A stretch of DNA of 64,000 nt, taken from Pteria penguin. Lineage: Eukaryota > Mollusca > Bivalvia > Pterioida > Pteriidae. The DNA lies in the NCBI GenBank assembly GCA_035048485.1, contig CM068581.1, forward strand, positions 8,073,430 through 8,137,429. The letters run 5' to 3'. A model generated the notes under the pieces. It was not told where the DNA came from and searched no databases. It was given only the letters and a program-made list of their open reading frames with translations. Below, piece after piece: positions 37,801 to 49,985 of this stretch. Within the stretch, counting starts at the first letter, position 1. Each line of letters opens with the position of its first letter. The position numbers and the translations under genes are program-made.

Positions 37801-38005
37801 CGTCATACTATGATTATTTTACCTGTGTCGAACAGCATCTGTTTGATCCTCTGCATAGAAATAAGATCTGTGAAACGGACCCAATCAAACAGTCTAAGGT
37901 TTTCTACTGTGTCATTCGGAAGCCAGGTTATTGAAGAGCCGCCGTTGGGATTCGAATCCAGAGCCTCTGGATTAGGCACAGCACCTAACCAAATGACCCA
38001 CGCCA
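37795..38005 (-). mobile_element. tRNA-derived SINE, diverged
   Basis: GGGATTCGAATCCAGAGCCT (37948 onward) is a reversed B box. The left part (TTACGTCATACTATGATTAT; CATCTGTTTGATCC) matches the SINE at 27110-27165. The tRNA head points right. Confidence 0.75.
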
Positions 38006-38039
38006 GCTCATATATATTTGACAAAAACATTTTTGTTTG

Positions 38040-38165
38040 TAGCGCAGTGACGGTACCGACTTAGGACGGTGAATTGAAGTCAAAACAAACATTAAATCGG
38101 CGTTTTCCGCCCAGTTTATTGGTCCAATGTCCACTCACCACAGTCAATCAAAAGGACAGATGATT
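38040..38165 (-). mobile_element. Fragment of retroelement family Y, diverged
   Basis: GTACCGACTTAGGACGGT, CCACTCACCACAGTCAATCA and AAAGGAC match 18785-18900 in order. The GGTTAACCGG part is replaced by unrelated bases. Confidence 0.65.
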
Positions 38166-39239
38166 TGAAATAGTGATAGTTGACTTTAAAGTAGCATTAT
38201 TCGCCCTTAAGACAGCATCCTAAAACACAGATATTGCCTTTGTTTGAACTTTGTTTGAAGCAATGCCTAAGAATTACGTTATCTGACGATCATAACGCAC
38301 TTCACTTTTTACAACGATGTTATTGCAACGAAAACCAACGCTCCATAAACATCCATTCCAATGTAAGTCATGTGTAAGATGCAGGTCCCAGTAGCTATGA
38401 TCTTTATGCGGAAAATTGCTAATGTTACTCGGCGTACAATATGCAAGGCAGAATAGCTTCTTTGTCAACATCCGGTGAATCAAAACGTTGATTGAAAATT
38501 TGAACATCCCAAGTAAATTCTCTCCCTTAATTGCTAAAGTTAATCTTTGCTTAACCCATTATTAGAGTAATTTTCAGTGTATTTACATGTAATTGACAGA
38601 ATAAGACTTTGCGGCCCCGATCCATGCATTTTCTTTATATTAGGAGGTCATAAAATGATTTTTGTAAAGTGGGTATTAAGCATTGATTTTATGGTTAAGC
38701 TGGCAATTAATTAGGGGCATTAGCCATCTTCGTAGACAGGATTAGGCAATGTTGTTCTGCAATCGCTGAGGATGGTGGGTCATAATTATGTCCCATATAT
38801 ATTTATTTTATAGAAATAAGCTCTCTGAGTCTGAACTTCAGGATTTGAAGAGTAATTCTATTTTAACTAAGAAGAATTTATGAGAAGAGGAATGCGATTT
38901 AATTCATCTTAATCTCGACCTACTTAGTTGCCTTGAGAATTTCAGAGGCGTCAAAGCAATTGAATGAGTATTGCATTAATTGTATCAAGCTCTGATTTAG
39001 GTATCAGCGTTTGCTTTTTTTTTGTTTTATTTTTGTTTTGGTTTTCATTGTCATTCGTACTTGTTTTATTCTTGAACGTGATCCACACGTCGAGTTTCTT
39101 CTAGTTAATATTTATTTATTTATTCTTTTATTTGTTTATTGATAAGAATTCTTCAGATATATATGCATATCGTAGTTATAGCATTGTGTCTTTCTTGTTT
39201 TCGCCTCTTAGTACCGGTTGTTTATGGTATTATTTTCAG
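38166..39239. other. AHR intron 4, 3' part: no feature seen
   Basis: Unique-looking sequence up to the exon-5 acceptor. The minus-strand frame at 38274-38507 has no recognisable product. Confidence 0.5.
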
Positions 39240-39375
39240 TCTGATATCATTCATCAAAGTGTCATGGAACTAATACATTCAGAAGACAGGGAAGAATTCA
39301 AGCGACAGTTAACGTGGAATTCAACACTACCTCAGGATAAATCCAACCTTACATTGCACGAAATTATGATGCCAG
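39240..39375 (+). CDS. AHR: AHR exon 5: C-terminal half of PAS-A
   Basis: This 136-base exon has acceptor TTTCAG and donor GTAAGG. It enters in phase 0 and leaves with one base of a split codon. It encodes [20 protein letters not shown] followed by KRQLTW, very close to vertebrate AHR (SDVIHQSV-ELIHTEDR-EF-RQL-W). The last 20 residues are the variable PAS-A loop and are shorter than in human AHR. Confidence 0.95.
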
Positions 39376-39458
39376 GTAAGGAGTGCTAACAGAAGGCTCA
39401 ACTCAAAATACTGTGGATTTTGGAACTATAATATATAGAAAAATGTAATATATAGTAA

Positions 39459-39753
<295 letters not shown>

Positions 39754-39827
39754 AGAATTATCATTATTTACATCGCTCATTCACCGTCAGATTCAGGTGT
39801 CTCCTAGACAACACTTCAGGTTTTATC
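39754..39827 (+). CDS. AHR: AHR exon 6: PAS-A to PAS-B, RCLLDN segment
   Basis: This short 74-base exon is bounded by TTTCAG and GTGAGT. Two bases complete the exon-5 split codon as glutamate, then 24 codons follow and end in phase 0. It encodes NYHYLHRSFTVRFRCLLDNT and SGFI; the vertebrate counterpart carries RCLLDNSSGFL. The acceptor and the first 16 bases of the exon are the fourth copy of a 58-bp tandem repeat (39561-39753), so three near-identical acceptors precede the real one. The fourth copy is taken as the true start because only it continues into conserved AHR coding sequence. Confidence 0.92.
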
Positions 39828-40073
39828 GTGAGTTTAACCAACTTTCCTTCCAACTGAAGACCCATGAAAAATGAAAGTAAAAAATTTTAAAAAAAGATTA
39901 CAAAAAAAGACAATGATAATAATATATAAATAAATAAAATAATAATAAAGAAAAATAAATAAAATAAAGAAATAATAAGTAAATACAAAAGTGGTTTGCT
40001 ATTGTCTTGTCAAATATCTTTGTCAACTGTATAGGATAATCTATTACAAGGTAACCAATATATTATCTTGTAG
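39828..40073. other. AHR intron 6
   Basis: A 246-base intron with an A-rich centre (39860-39990). No repeat unit is seen. Confidence 0.8.
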
Positions 40074-40261
40074 ACTCTTGAGATCAGTGGATGGATCCGT
40101 TTATTGCATGGACAGAATCTCCGTACAGACGAACCTCAACTGGGTCTTTTTGCTACATGTTGTCCGTTTGGTCCTTTGTCTTTGCTGGACTTACCGTCGA
40201 GGGAGCTTACCTTTAAATCCAAACACAAGATGGATTTCTCTCCAATATCAATGGATAACAG
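40074..40261 (+). CDS. AHR: AHR exon 7: linker and start of PAS-B
   Basis: This 188-base exon runs from acceptor TTGTAG to donor GTGACA, entering in phase 0 and leaving with two bases. It encodes TLEISGWIRLLHGQ (vertebrate: FQGKLKYLHGQ), then PQLGLFATCCPFGP (vertebrate: PQLALFAIATPLQP), and ends with ELTFKSKHKMDFSPISMDN. The FKSKHKMDFSPI stretch is the first strand of PAS-B, matching FRTKHKLDFTPI. A longer stop-free frame overlapping it (39991-40404) is a shadow. Confidence 0.93.
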
Positions 40262-40394
40262 GTGACATTATCTCTTGTTCATTTGATTTTTATTCACACA
40301 ATCACAGACACATTCAGTTACAAAATATTTCATCATTATATGAAAAATATTGCAATTTTGATAATAATAGTATGCATATAACGACTACAGTCGT

Positions 40395-41175
40395 TGCTGT
40401 GTGAACACCCTAATATAACGAATACAATCGGTTATTCTGTGAACACCCTAATATAACGAATACAATCGGTTACTCTGTGAACACCCTAATATAACGTATA
40501 CAATCGGTTACTCTGTGAACACCCTAATATAACGAATACAATCGGTTATTCTGTGAACACCCTAATATAACGAATACAATCGGTTACTCTGTGAACACCC
40601 TAATATACCGAATACAATCGGTTACTCTGTGAACACCCTAATATAACGAATACAATCGGTTATTCTGTGAACACCATAATATAACGAATACAATCGGTTA
40701 CTCTGTGAACACCCTAATATAACGTATACAATCGGTTATTCTGTGAACACCCTAATATAATGAATAAAATCAGTTACTATTTTAACACCTTAATATAACG
40801 TATACAATCGGTTACTCAGTGAACACCCCAATATAGTGAATACAATCGATTACAGTGAACACCCTGATATAACGAATACAATCGGTTACTCTGTGAACAC
40901 CCTAATATAAAAAATACAATCGGTTATTTTGTGAATAACTTAATATAACGAATAAAATCGGTTACTATATTAACACCTTAACATGATGTTTACAATCGGT
41001 TATTGTTTGAACATTTTTTATAATATATACAGTCAGTGACTGTGTGAACAACTTAATATAACATTAGCAATTGGTTAATATGTGAATTCTTTAATATAAC
41101 ATACAGAATCGGTGACTGTGTGAACACCTTAATATAACATTAGTAATTGGTTACTATGTTAACACTTTAATTCAT
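40395..41175. repeat. Minisatellite, 38-bp unit, about 20 copies
   Basis: The unit is AATATAACGAATACAATCGG followed by TTACTCTGTGAACACCCT. Copies are nearly identical from 40400 to 40750 and increasingly diverged toward 41175, where a C run follows. It lies in AHR intron 7. Confidence 0.97.
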
Positions 41176-41363
41176 TAACCCCCCCCCCCCAAGAAAAAAA
41201 AAACCAAATCAAAAACAAAAACAAACAAAACAAAACCCCAGACCACTAGTCTGCTTTTCATGTCTAAGTTAATCAAATGGTTTAATTGGTAACTTAATTT
41301 TAGTTATCCCTGAATCATTTGTAATTTCTCGTTTGGTATTATTACATCAACTCATTACATACT

Positions 41364-41530
41364 TGGGGGCAGGCTTGGTCTAGTGGTTAAGCGCTTGGCG
41401 TACGGCGCCGACCATCCAGTTCGATTCCCGGGTTGCGCCACTATGTTTAAGAGGTTGGTAACCTCCTGCTTCCATGTCGCGAAATAACTGAAATATTGTT
41501 GAAAGCGACGTAAAACTTCAATCAACAAAC
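41364..41530 (+). mobile_element. tRNA-derived SINE, short and complete-looking
   Basis: The head has an A box (TGGTCTAGTGGTTAAGCGC) and a B box (GTTCGATTCCCGG). The body holds TAACCTCCTGCTTCCATGTC and GCGAAATAACTGAAATATTG, and the end is ACGTAAAACTTCAATCAACA. Size about 165 bp. It sits between the 38-bp and 40-bp arrays. Not a functional tRNA gene: the acceptor-stem pairing is not evident and the sequence runs directly into a SINE body. Confidence 0.85.
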
Positions 41531-41615
41531 CAGACATTACACACTTTATATATATATGCATGGCGTTGAACTCTACTTTTCTCTCATAATGAGTTCAGTT
41601 TCCTTTTTATACTTA

Positions 41616-43140
41616 GGAATGATAATAATTAACCGTCGCTCTACACCTGGTCTTATACCTAAAATAATTAACCGTACACTCTACACCTGGTCTTATACCT
41701 ATAATGATTAAGCGTACACTCTACACCTGGTCGTATACCAATAATAATTAACCATACACTCTACACCTGGTCTTATACCTATAATAATTAAGCGTACACT
41801 CTACACCTGGTCTTATACCTAATTAACCGTACACTGTACACCTGGTCTTATACCTATAATAATTAACCGTACACTCTACACCTGGTCTTATACCTAAAAT
41901 AATTAACCGTACACTCTACACCTGGTCTTATACCTAAAATAATTAACCGTACATTCTACACCTGGTCTTATACCTATAATAATTAACCGTCACTCTACAC
42001 CTTATCTTATACCTATAATAATTAACCGTACACTTTACACCTGGTCTTATACCTATAATAATTAACCGTACACTCTACACCTGGTCTTATACCTATAACA
42101 ATTAAGCGTACACTCTACACCTGATCTTATACCTATAATAATTAACCGTACACTCTACACCTGGTCTTATACTTATAATGATTAAGCGTACACTCTACAC
42201 CTGGTCTTATACCTATAACAATTAAGCGTACACTCTACACCTGATCTTATACCTATAATAATTAACCGTACACTCTACACCTGGTCTTATACTTATAATA
42301 ATTAACCGTACATTCTACCCTTGATCTTATATCTATAATAATTTACCATACACTCTATACCGGATCTTATATTTAAGATAATTAACCGTACATTCTACAC
42401 CTGATATTAATAATCAATCGTACACTCTACTCCTCGTCTTATATTTATAATAGTTAACCGTACACTCTACACCTAGTCTTATATTTATAATAATTAACCG
42501 TACACTCTACACCTAGTCTTATATTTATAATAGTTAACCGTACACTCTACACTTAGTCATATATTTATAATAGTTAACCGTACACTCTACACCACGTCTT
42601 ATATTTATAATAATTAACCGTACACTCTACACCTAGTCTTATATTTATAATAATTAACCGTACACTCTACACCTAGTCTTATATTTATAATAGTTAACCG
42701 TACACTCTACACCACGTCTTATATTTATAATAGTTAACCGTACACTCTACACCTAGTCTTACATTTATAATAGTTAACCGTACACTCTACACTTAGTCTT
42801 ATATTTATAATAGTTAACCGTACACTCTACACCTAGTCTTATATTTATAATAGTTAACCGTACACTCTACACCTAGTCTTATATTAATAATAGTTAACCG
42901 TACACTCTACACCTATTCTTATATTTATAATAGTTAACCGTACACTCTACACCTAGTCTTTTATTTATATTAACCGTACACTCTACACCTAGTCTTATAT
43001 CTATAATAGTTAACCGTACACTCTACACGTAGTCTTATATTTATAATAGTTAACTGTACACTGTACACCTGATTTTAAATTTATAATAATAAGCCGTATA
43101 CTCATTAATCGTTAATTCTACCCTTGACCTTAAATTTCAT
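41616..43140. repeat. Minisatellite, 40-bp unit, about 38 copies, two subfamilies
   Basis: The unit is AATTAACCGTACACTCTACA followed by CCTGGTCTTATACCTATAAT in the left half (to about 42300). In the right half it becomes CCTAGTCTTATATTTATAAT with TAGTTAACC. The change is abrupt through a few diverged units. It lies in AHR intron 7. Confidence 0.98.
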
Positions 43141-44754
43141 TATAATAATTGTGCGTGCACCCTACACTTAATCTCAAACGTGAGTGTGTTTAAGAAAAAT
43201 CGTTTTAGAAAAGAACGCCCACGAATGAAGTGACAAATATATAAAACATTTAAGCTGTTTTGTTTACAGGTTTGAAGAGTACTTTCATTTCACAAAAATC
43301 TCGTCTATCGTATGACTTTTCATGCCTTGGGTGACTCTGCAAAACTCCGACAGATCCGGTACGAATTTGTGAAATGAGTAGATACAAGTAGTGCTGACAT
43401 TTTGTCGCCTTGGCCAGGTGATACTCATTGCAAAATTAAATTTGAAATTTTAGATTTCTTTGTCTAACATAGTAAAAATTTTACTAAAGTTATATCAAAG
43501 GAAATTTGATCTGTGAAGAATTTTGTTTGTGAAAAGTTACAAAAGTGATGCAAGGATCGTTTGTTATAATGATTCCATTCAGACCAGATCTAAATATCAT
43601 ATGCTGAATATGACTCATAAGTAGGGAAAGTTAAGTTACAATTTATGCAAATTTTATGACGAAATTAAGGTCAGACCTGATACACATAGCCATTTCTTCA
43701 AGAATTACCGTATTGTTCACTAAAGTAATTAAGTGCAATTCGACACTCATTACAATTTCTGTGTTTAGATCTATCATTTGCCTCTACAATGATTCACTCC
43801 ACTAATGCACAATATATTAGTACGCAGGCGGTGCGGGAAAGAAATGACTTTTTATAACAAGTGGTTTACATAACATTTTAATGTAACATGTGATAGGTTT
43901 TATCTTTCATTTGTTGTTATTGGTATTGATCCTGGCATATATAACGTATGCGCAATATACACATATTACCCGAGATAAAGATATTCATAAGCAACCATTA
44001 TATAATTTGCCTCTTTTGATAAAATTCCACTACTAAAGTATATACGGAGAAAATCGAGCATGTTTCCTATAGAGACATCATCCGTAAATAACCACAGTTC
44101 ACCTGCCAAATCCCCTAGTAATGTATACTACCTTAAACTGTGGCGGTGTCTTCCCTTGTTTGATATACAGTGTCCCCGGTAAGGATGAATGGCTTTCGCA
44201 TTGTATAGATGTACAAAAAATAAATTTACGACTAACAACACCTGGTACATTTTGCATCTACAAAAAGTAATCCGTGCATACTTGGTACATCACAGCCGTT
44301 TTGTATCTTAAAAAGATAACCTCCTGAATAAATTAGTGTTTTTGTTGACAAATTAGTTTCCCACACAGAGTTGAATCCATGTTTGCAAATATGATCGGAG
44401 TGAGTCAAGTTACAGTATATCGTAAATCTCGATCCTCATCATGATGGTTAACAGTCCGCCCTCCATGGAGCTTTAATCGCACCCTCGCTACGTATATACT
44501 ACGCAATTAACTCTAAAAATGATCACAACTCACGCCATCTCAACAAAACTAAATACGCCTCGTACAGGGGCCTTGGTGTTTTTCTGATGGTTTACATTGT
44601 AAAAAGGTTATTACTCCGTTTTAACACTTGATTTGCAATTGTGCCACCAAAGAAAGCGAGATACGTTTAATGGTCTTTTGCATGTGAAATCTTTTCTCTC
44701 TGCTGTTCATCAAATTTCATGTTCTATTCTAGAGATAAATAGGCATGTGCAATG
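43141..44754. other. AHR intron 7, unique segment
   Basis: About 1.6 kb between two large arrays with no recognised repeat, exon or RNA gene. Confidence 0.5.
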
Positions 44755-47630
44755 TCTAGAAATATGATAGTACCAACAATGTAGGGGGGACCGGTACATA
44801 ATTAACTAATATGAAAGTACCAACACTGTAGGGAACAGTGACATAATTACCTAATATGGTAGTACCAACACTGTAGGGGGACAGTGACATAATTGACTAA
44901 TATGGTAGTACCAACAGTGTAGGGGGCAGTGACATAATTAACTAATATGAAAGTACCAACACTGTAGGGGGACAGTGACATAATTAACTAATATGGTAGT
45001 ACCAACAGTGTAGGGGGCAGTGACATTATTAACTAATATGGTAGTAACAACAGTGTAGGGGGACAGTGACATAATTAACTAATATGGTAGTACCAACAGG
45101 GTAGGGGGCAGTGACATAATTAACTAATATGGTAGTACCAATAGTGTAGGGGGGCAGTGACATAATTGACTAATATGATAGTACCAACAGTGTAGGGGAC
45201 AGTGACATAATTAACTAATATGGTAGTACCAACAGTGTAGGGGGACAGTGACATAATTAACTAATATGGTATTACCAACGGTGTAGAGGGCAGTGACATA
45301 ATTGACTAATATGGTAGTAACAACAGTGTAGGGGGACAGTAAATAATTAACTAATATGGTAGTAACAACAGTGTAGGGGGACAGTGACATAATTAACTAA
45401 TATGGTAGTACCAACACTGTAGGGGGACAGTGACATAATTAACTAATATGGTAGTACCAACGGTGTAGGGGGCAGTGACATAATTAACTAATATGGTAGT
45501 AACAACAGTGTAGGGGGACAGTGACATAATTAACTAATATGGTAGTACCAACAGTGTAGGGGACAGTGACATAATTAACTAATATGGTAGTACCAACACT
45601 GTAGGGGGACAGTGACATAATTAACTAATATGGTAGTACCAACACTGTAGGGGGACAGTGACATAATTAACTAATATGGTAGTACCAACGGTGTAGCGGG
45701 CAGTGACATAATTAACTAATATGGTAGTAACAACAGTGTAGGGGGCAGTGACATAATTAACTAATATGGTAGTAACAACAGTGTAGGGGGCAGTGACATA
45801 ATTAACTAATATGAAAGTACCAACAGTGTAGGGGGACAGTGACATAATTAACTAATATCGTAGTACCAACGGTGTAGGGGGCAGTGACATAATTAACTAA
45901 TATGGTAGTACCAATAGTGTAGGGGGGCAGTGACATAATTGACTAATATGATAGTACCAACAGTGTAGGGGACAGTGACATAATTAACTAATATGGTAGT
46001 ACCAACACTGTAGAGGGGCAGTGACATAATTAACTAATATGGTAGTACCAACAGTGTAGGGGGACAGTGACATAATTAACTAATATGGTATTACCAACGG
46101 TGTAGAGGGCAGTGACATAATTGACTAATATGGTAGTAACAACAGTGTAGGGGGACAGTAAATAATTAACTTATATGGTAGTAACAACAGTGTAGGGGGA
46201 CAGTGACATAATTAACTAATATGGTAGTACCAACACTGTAGAGGGACAGTGACATAATTAACTAATATGGTAGTACCAACGGTGTAGGGGGCAGTGACAT
46301 AATTAACTAATATTGTAGTAACAACAGTGTAGGGGGACAGTGACATAATTAACTAATATGGTAGTACCAACAGTGTAGGGGACAGTGACATAATTAACTA
46401 ATATGGTAGTACCAACACTGTAGGGGGACAGTGACATAATTAACTAATATGGTAGTACCAATACTGTAGGGGGACAGTGACATAATTAACTAATATGGTA
46501 GTACCAACGGTGTAGCGGGCAGTGGCATAATTAACTAATATGGTAGTAACAACAGTGTAGGGGGCAGTGACATAATTAACTAATATGGTAGTAACAACAG
46601 TGTAGGGGCAGTGACATAATTAACTAATATGGTAGTACCAACGGTGTAGCGGGCAGTGGCATAATTAACTAATATGGTAGTAACAACAGTGTAGGGGGCA
46701 GTGACATAATTAACTAATATGAAAGTACCAACACTGTAGGGGGACAGTGACATAATTAACTAATATCGTAGTACCAACGGTGTAGGGGGCAGTGACATAA
46801 TTAACTAATATGGTAGTACCAATAGTGTAGGGGGGCAGTGACATAATGGACTAATATGATAGTACCAACAGTGTAGGGGACAGTGACATAATTAACTAAT
46901 ATGGTAGTACCAACACTGTAGGGAGGCAGTGACATAATTAACTAATATGGTAGTACCAACAGTGTAGGGGGACAGGGACATAATTAACTAATATGGTATT
47001 ACCAACGGTGTAGAGGGCAGTGACATAATTAACTAATATGGTAGTAACAATAGTGTAAGGGGGGGGGGGGAGGGGGACAGTGACAAAATTAACTATATGG
47101 TATTACCAACAGTGTAGAGGGACAGTGACATAATTAACTAATATAGTAGTACCAACACTGTAGGGGGGCAGTGACATAATTAACTAATATGGTAGTACCA
47201 ACAGTGTAGGGGGACAGTGACAAAATTGACTAATTAGGTAGTGACATAATTAACTAATATGGTAGCACTGCCACTGTAGGGGGACAGTGACATAATTAAC
47301 TAATATGGTAGTACCAACAGTGTAGGGGGACAGTGACATGATTAACTAATATAGTAGTACCAACACTGTAGGGGGGGCAGTGACATAATTAACTAATAAG
47401 GTAGTACCAACAGTGTAGGGGACTGTGACATAATTAACTAATATGGTAGTACCAACAGTGTAGAGGGCAGTTATATAATTAACTAATATGGTAGTACCAA
47501 CAGTGTAGAGGGCAGTGACATAATTAAGTAATATGGTAGTACCAACAGTGTAGGGGGGGGGGGGACAGTGACATAATTAACGAATATGGTAGTACCAACA
47601 GTGTAGAGGGCAGTGATGTAATCAACTATG
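44755..47630. repeat. Minisatellite, 46-47-bp unit, about 62 copies
   Basis: The unit contains ACAGTGACATAATTAACTAA, TATGGTAGTACCAACAGTGT and AGGGGG. The G run varies from four to a dozen or more bases. Runs of particular variants recur at about 0.8-0.9 kb, showing larger duplications within the array. It lies in AHR intron 7 and is followed after about 20 bases by the 53-bp array. Confidence 0.98.
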
Positions 47631-47649
47631 TAGATATTACTAAAAGGGT

Positions 47650-48985
47650 CAGATGTTTTCTTGTGTGCTATGTCCGTGGCCATTCTTCCCATACCACTGT
47701 GTCAGATGTATTTTTGTGTACTATGTCCGTGGCCACTCGTCCCATACCACTGTGTCAGATGTTTTCTTGTGTACTATGTCCGTGGCCACTCGTCCCATAC
47801 CACTGTGTCAGATGTTTTCTTGTGTACTATGTCCTTGGCCACTCGTCTGATACCACTGTGTCAGATGTCTTCTTGTGTATTATGTCCGTGGCCACTCGTC
47901 TGATACCACTGTGTTAGATGTCTTCCTGTGTGCTATGTCTGTGGCCACTCGTCCCATACCACTGTGTCAGATGTCTTCTTGTGTATTATGTCCGTGGCCA
48001 CTCGTCCCATACCACTGTGTCAGATGTCTTCCTGTGTGCTATGTCTGTGGCCACTCGTCCCATACCACTGTGTCAGATGTCTTCTTGTGTATTATGTCCG
48101 TGGCCACTCGTCCCATACCACTGTGTCAGATGTCTTTTTGTTTACTATGTCCGTGGCCACTCGTCCCATACCACTGTGTCAGATGTCTTCTTGTGTGTTA
48201 TGTCCGTGGCCACTCGTCCCATACTACTATGTCAGATGTCTTTTTGTGTACTATGTCCGTGGCCACTTGTCCCATACCACTGTGTCAGATGTCTTCTTGT
48301 GTGTTATGTCCGTGGCCACTCGTCCCATACCACTGTGTCAGATGTCTTCTTGTGTACTATGTCCGTGGCCACTCGTCCCATACCACTGTGTCAGATGTCT
48401 TCTTGTGTACTATGTTCGTGGCCACTCGTCCGATATCACTGTGTCAGATGTCTACTTGTATGCTGTCCGTGGCCACTCGTCCATACCACTGTGTCAGATG
48501 TCTTCCTGTGTGCTATGTCCGTGGCCACTCGTCCCATACCACTGTGTCAGATGTCTTCTTGTGTATTATGTTCGTGGCCACTCGTCCGATATCACTGTGT
48601 CAGATGTCTACTTGTATGCTGTCCGTGGCCACTCGTCCATACCACTGTGTCAGATGTCTTCCTGTGTGCTATGTCCGTGGCCACTCGTCCCATACCACTG
48701 TGTCAGATGTCTTCTTGTGTATTATGTCCGTGGCCACTCGTCCCATACCACTGTGTCAGACGTCTTCTTGTGTATTATGTCCGTGGCCACTCGTCCCATA
48801 CCACTGTGTCAGATGTCTTCTTGTGTGGTATGTTCGTGGCCACTCGTCCCATACCACTGTGTCAGATGTCTTCTTGTGTGGTATGTTCGCGGCCACTCGT
48901 CGCATACCACTGTGTCAGATGTCTTTCTTGTGTGCTATGTTAGTGGCCACTCGTTCCATACTACTGTGTCAGAGGTGTACTTTCT
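47650..48985. repeat. Minisatellite, 53-bp unit, about 25 copies
   Basis: The unit is ATGTCTTCTTGTGTACTATG, TCCGTGGCCACTCGTCCCAT and ACCACTGTGTCAG. It holds no stop in any plus-strand frame and its length is not a multiple of three, so three overlapping frames of 341-381 codons stay open with a 53-residue period. They are not considered genes: all three are equally open, there is no third-position bias between copies, and the array lies inside an AHR intron. Confidence 0.97.
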
Positions 48986-49866
48986 GTGATAATTTACAGC
49001 AAGGATTGTATTATATGTAGGAAGTATCTCAATGATAAACTTCAAATGACTTCTACATCTTACATCAAAACTTGTTCGAGTATACATTTATAATAACCAG
49101 AAACAAATAGATAATACAGATTATAACTGAAGTGAATAGTTTTCTGTGCTTTGTACAATTATATGTACCTTGATATCTGTTGTTTTGAAAACTGATTACA
49201 TATATCAAATGCAGATACTCCGAAAAATTTAAACAAATATAGTCCATTCGAATGAGAACGAAATCGTAAAGTTGATTACGGAATAAGGAAAATATAATCT
49301 CTTAGAGCCCCGAAAGGTTGGATGTGATAACACGTAGACATAAGCATCTCCAATCGATCAGTCTCACCTACTGATGTCACAGGTCCACTTTGCCAACAAC
49401 AAACAAACATATCATAATAAGGAAATGCTGTCCCATGTGTTTCAATGACAGTTTCATAAACATTGTAGACGGATTTTGCATAGTTTATATCCTGTGTATT
49501 ACAATTTGCAAATAATATATCTGTTTTGCCACTTGTACGGAAATTGATACATCAGTAAAGTACATATTTTTGTTCATGACATAGTTTGACATAATTTACT
49601 AGATCAAATATTCAATAGCCAAGTTATCACTTCCATAGCTTTAAAATAATTACTATACATGTTCTACTGTTTCCTGAATATTCAATCCCTGATATACTCT
49701 AGCGGTGACTACCATTGTTACAGATTATGACCTGTGTATGGATACGTCAGTAAATGTATACGCCGTCAATATTTGGACATTTAAGACGTGCTAATCGGGT
49801 GTTGTATTAGAGCAGGCCTAGTGTCAGGTATCACATATAGCCAAATCACCATGAGTAAGCAACCTC

Positions 49867-49985
49867 GGCAAGTAGCTACACTCAAACACTGATTATCATA
49901 GCTGACGGCAAGTAGCTACACTCAAACACTGATTATCATAGCTGACGGCAAGTAGCTACACTCAAACACTGATTACCATAGCTGA
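49867..49985. repeat. Tandem repeat, 40-bp unit, three copies
   Basis: GGCAAGTAGCTACACTCAAA followed by CACTGATTATCATAGCTGAC is repeated three times with a single substitution. Confidence 0.97.

Noticed and set aside
37269..38064. Overlapping frames of 131-249 codons
   Set aside because: Products of the 37-bp minisatellite running into a SINE; no splice or domain support.
41366..41440. A genuine tRNA gene
   Set aside because: A and B boxes are present, but the sequence runs into a SINE body and tail and no complete cloverleaf is evident.
47875..49020. Open frames of 341-381 codons in three plus-strand frames
   Set aside because: All three frames are equally open because the 53-bp unit has no stops; the region is a minisatellite inside an AHR intron.
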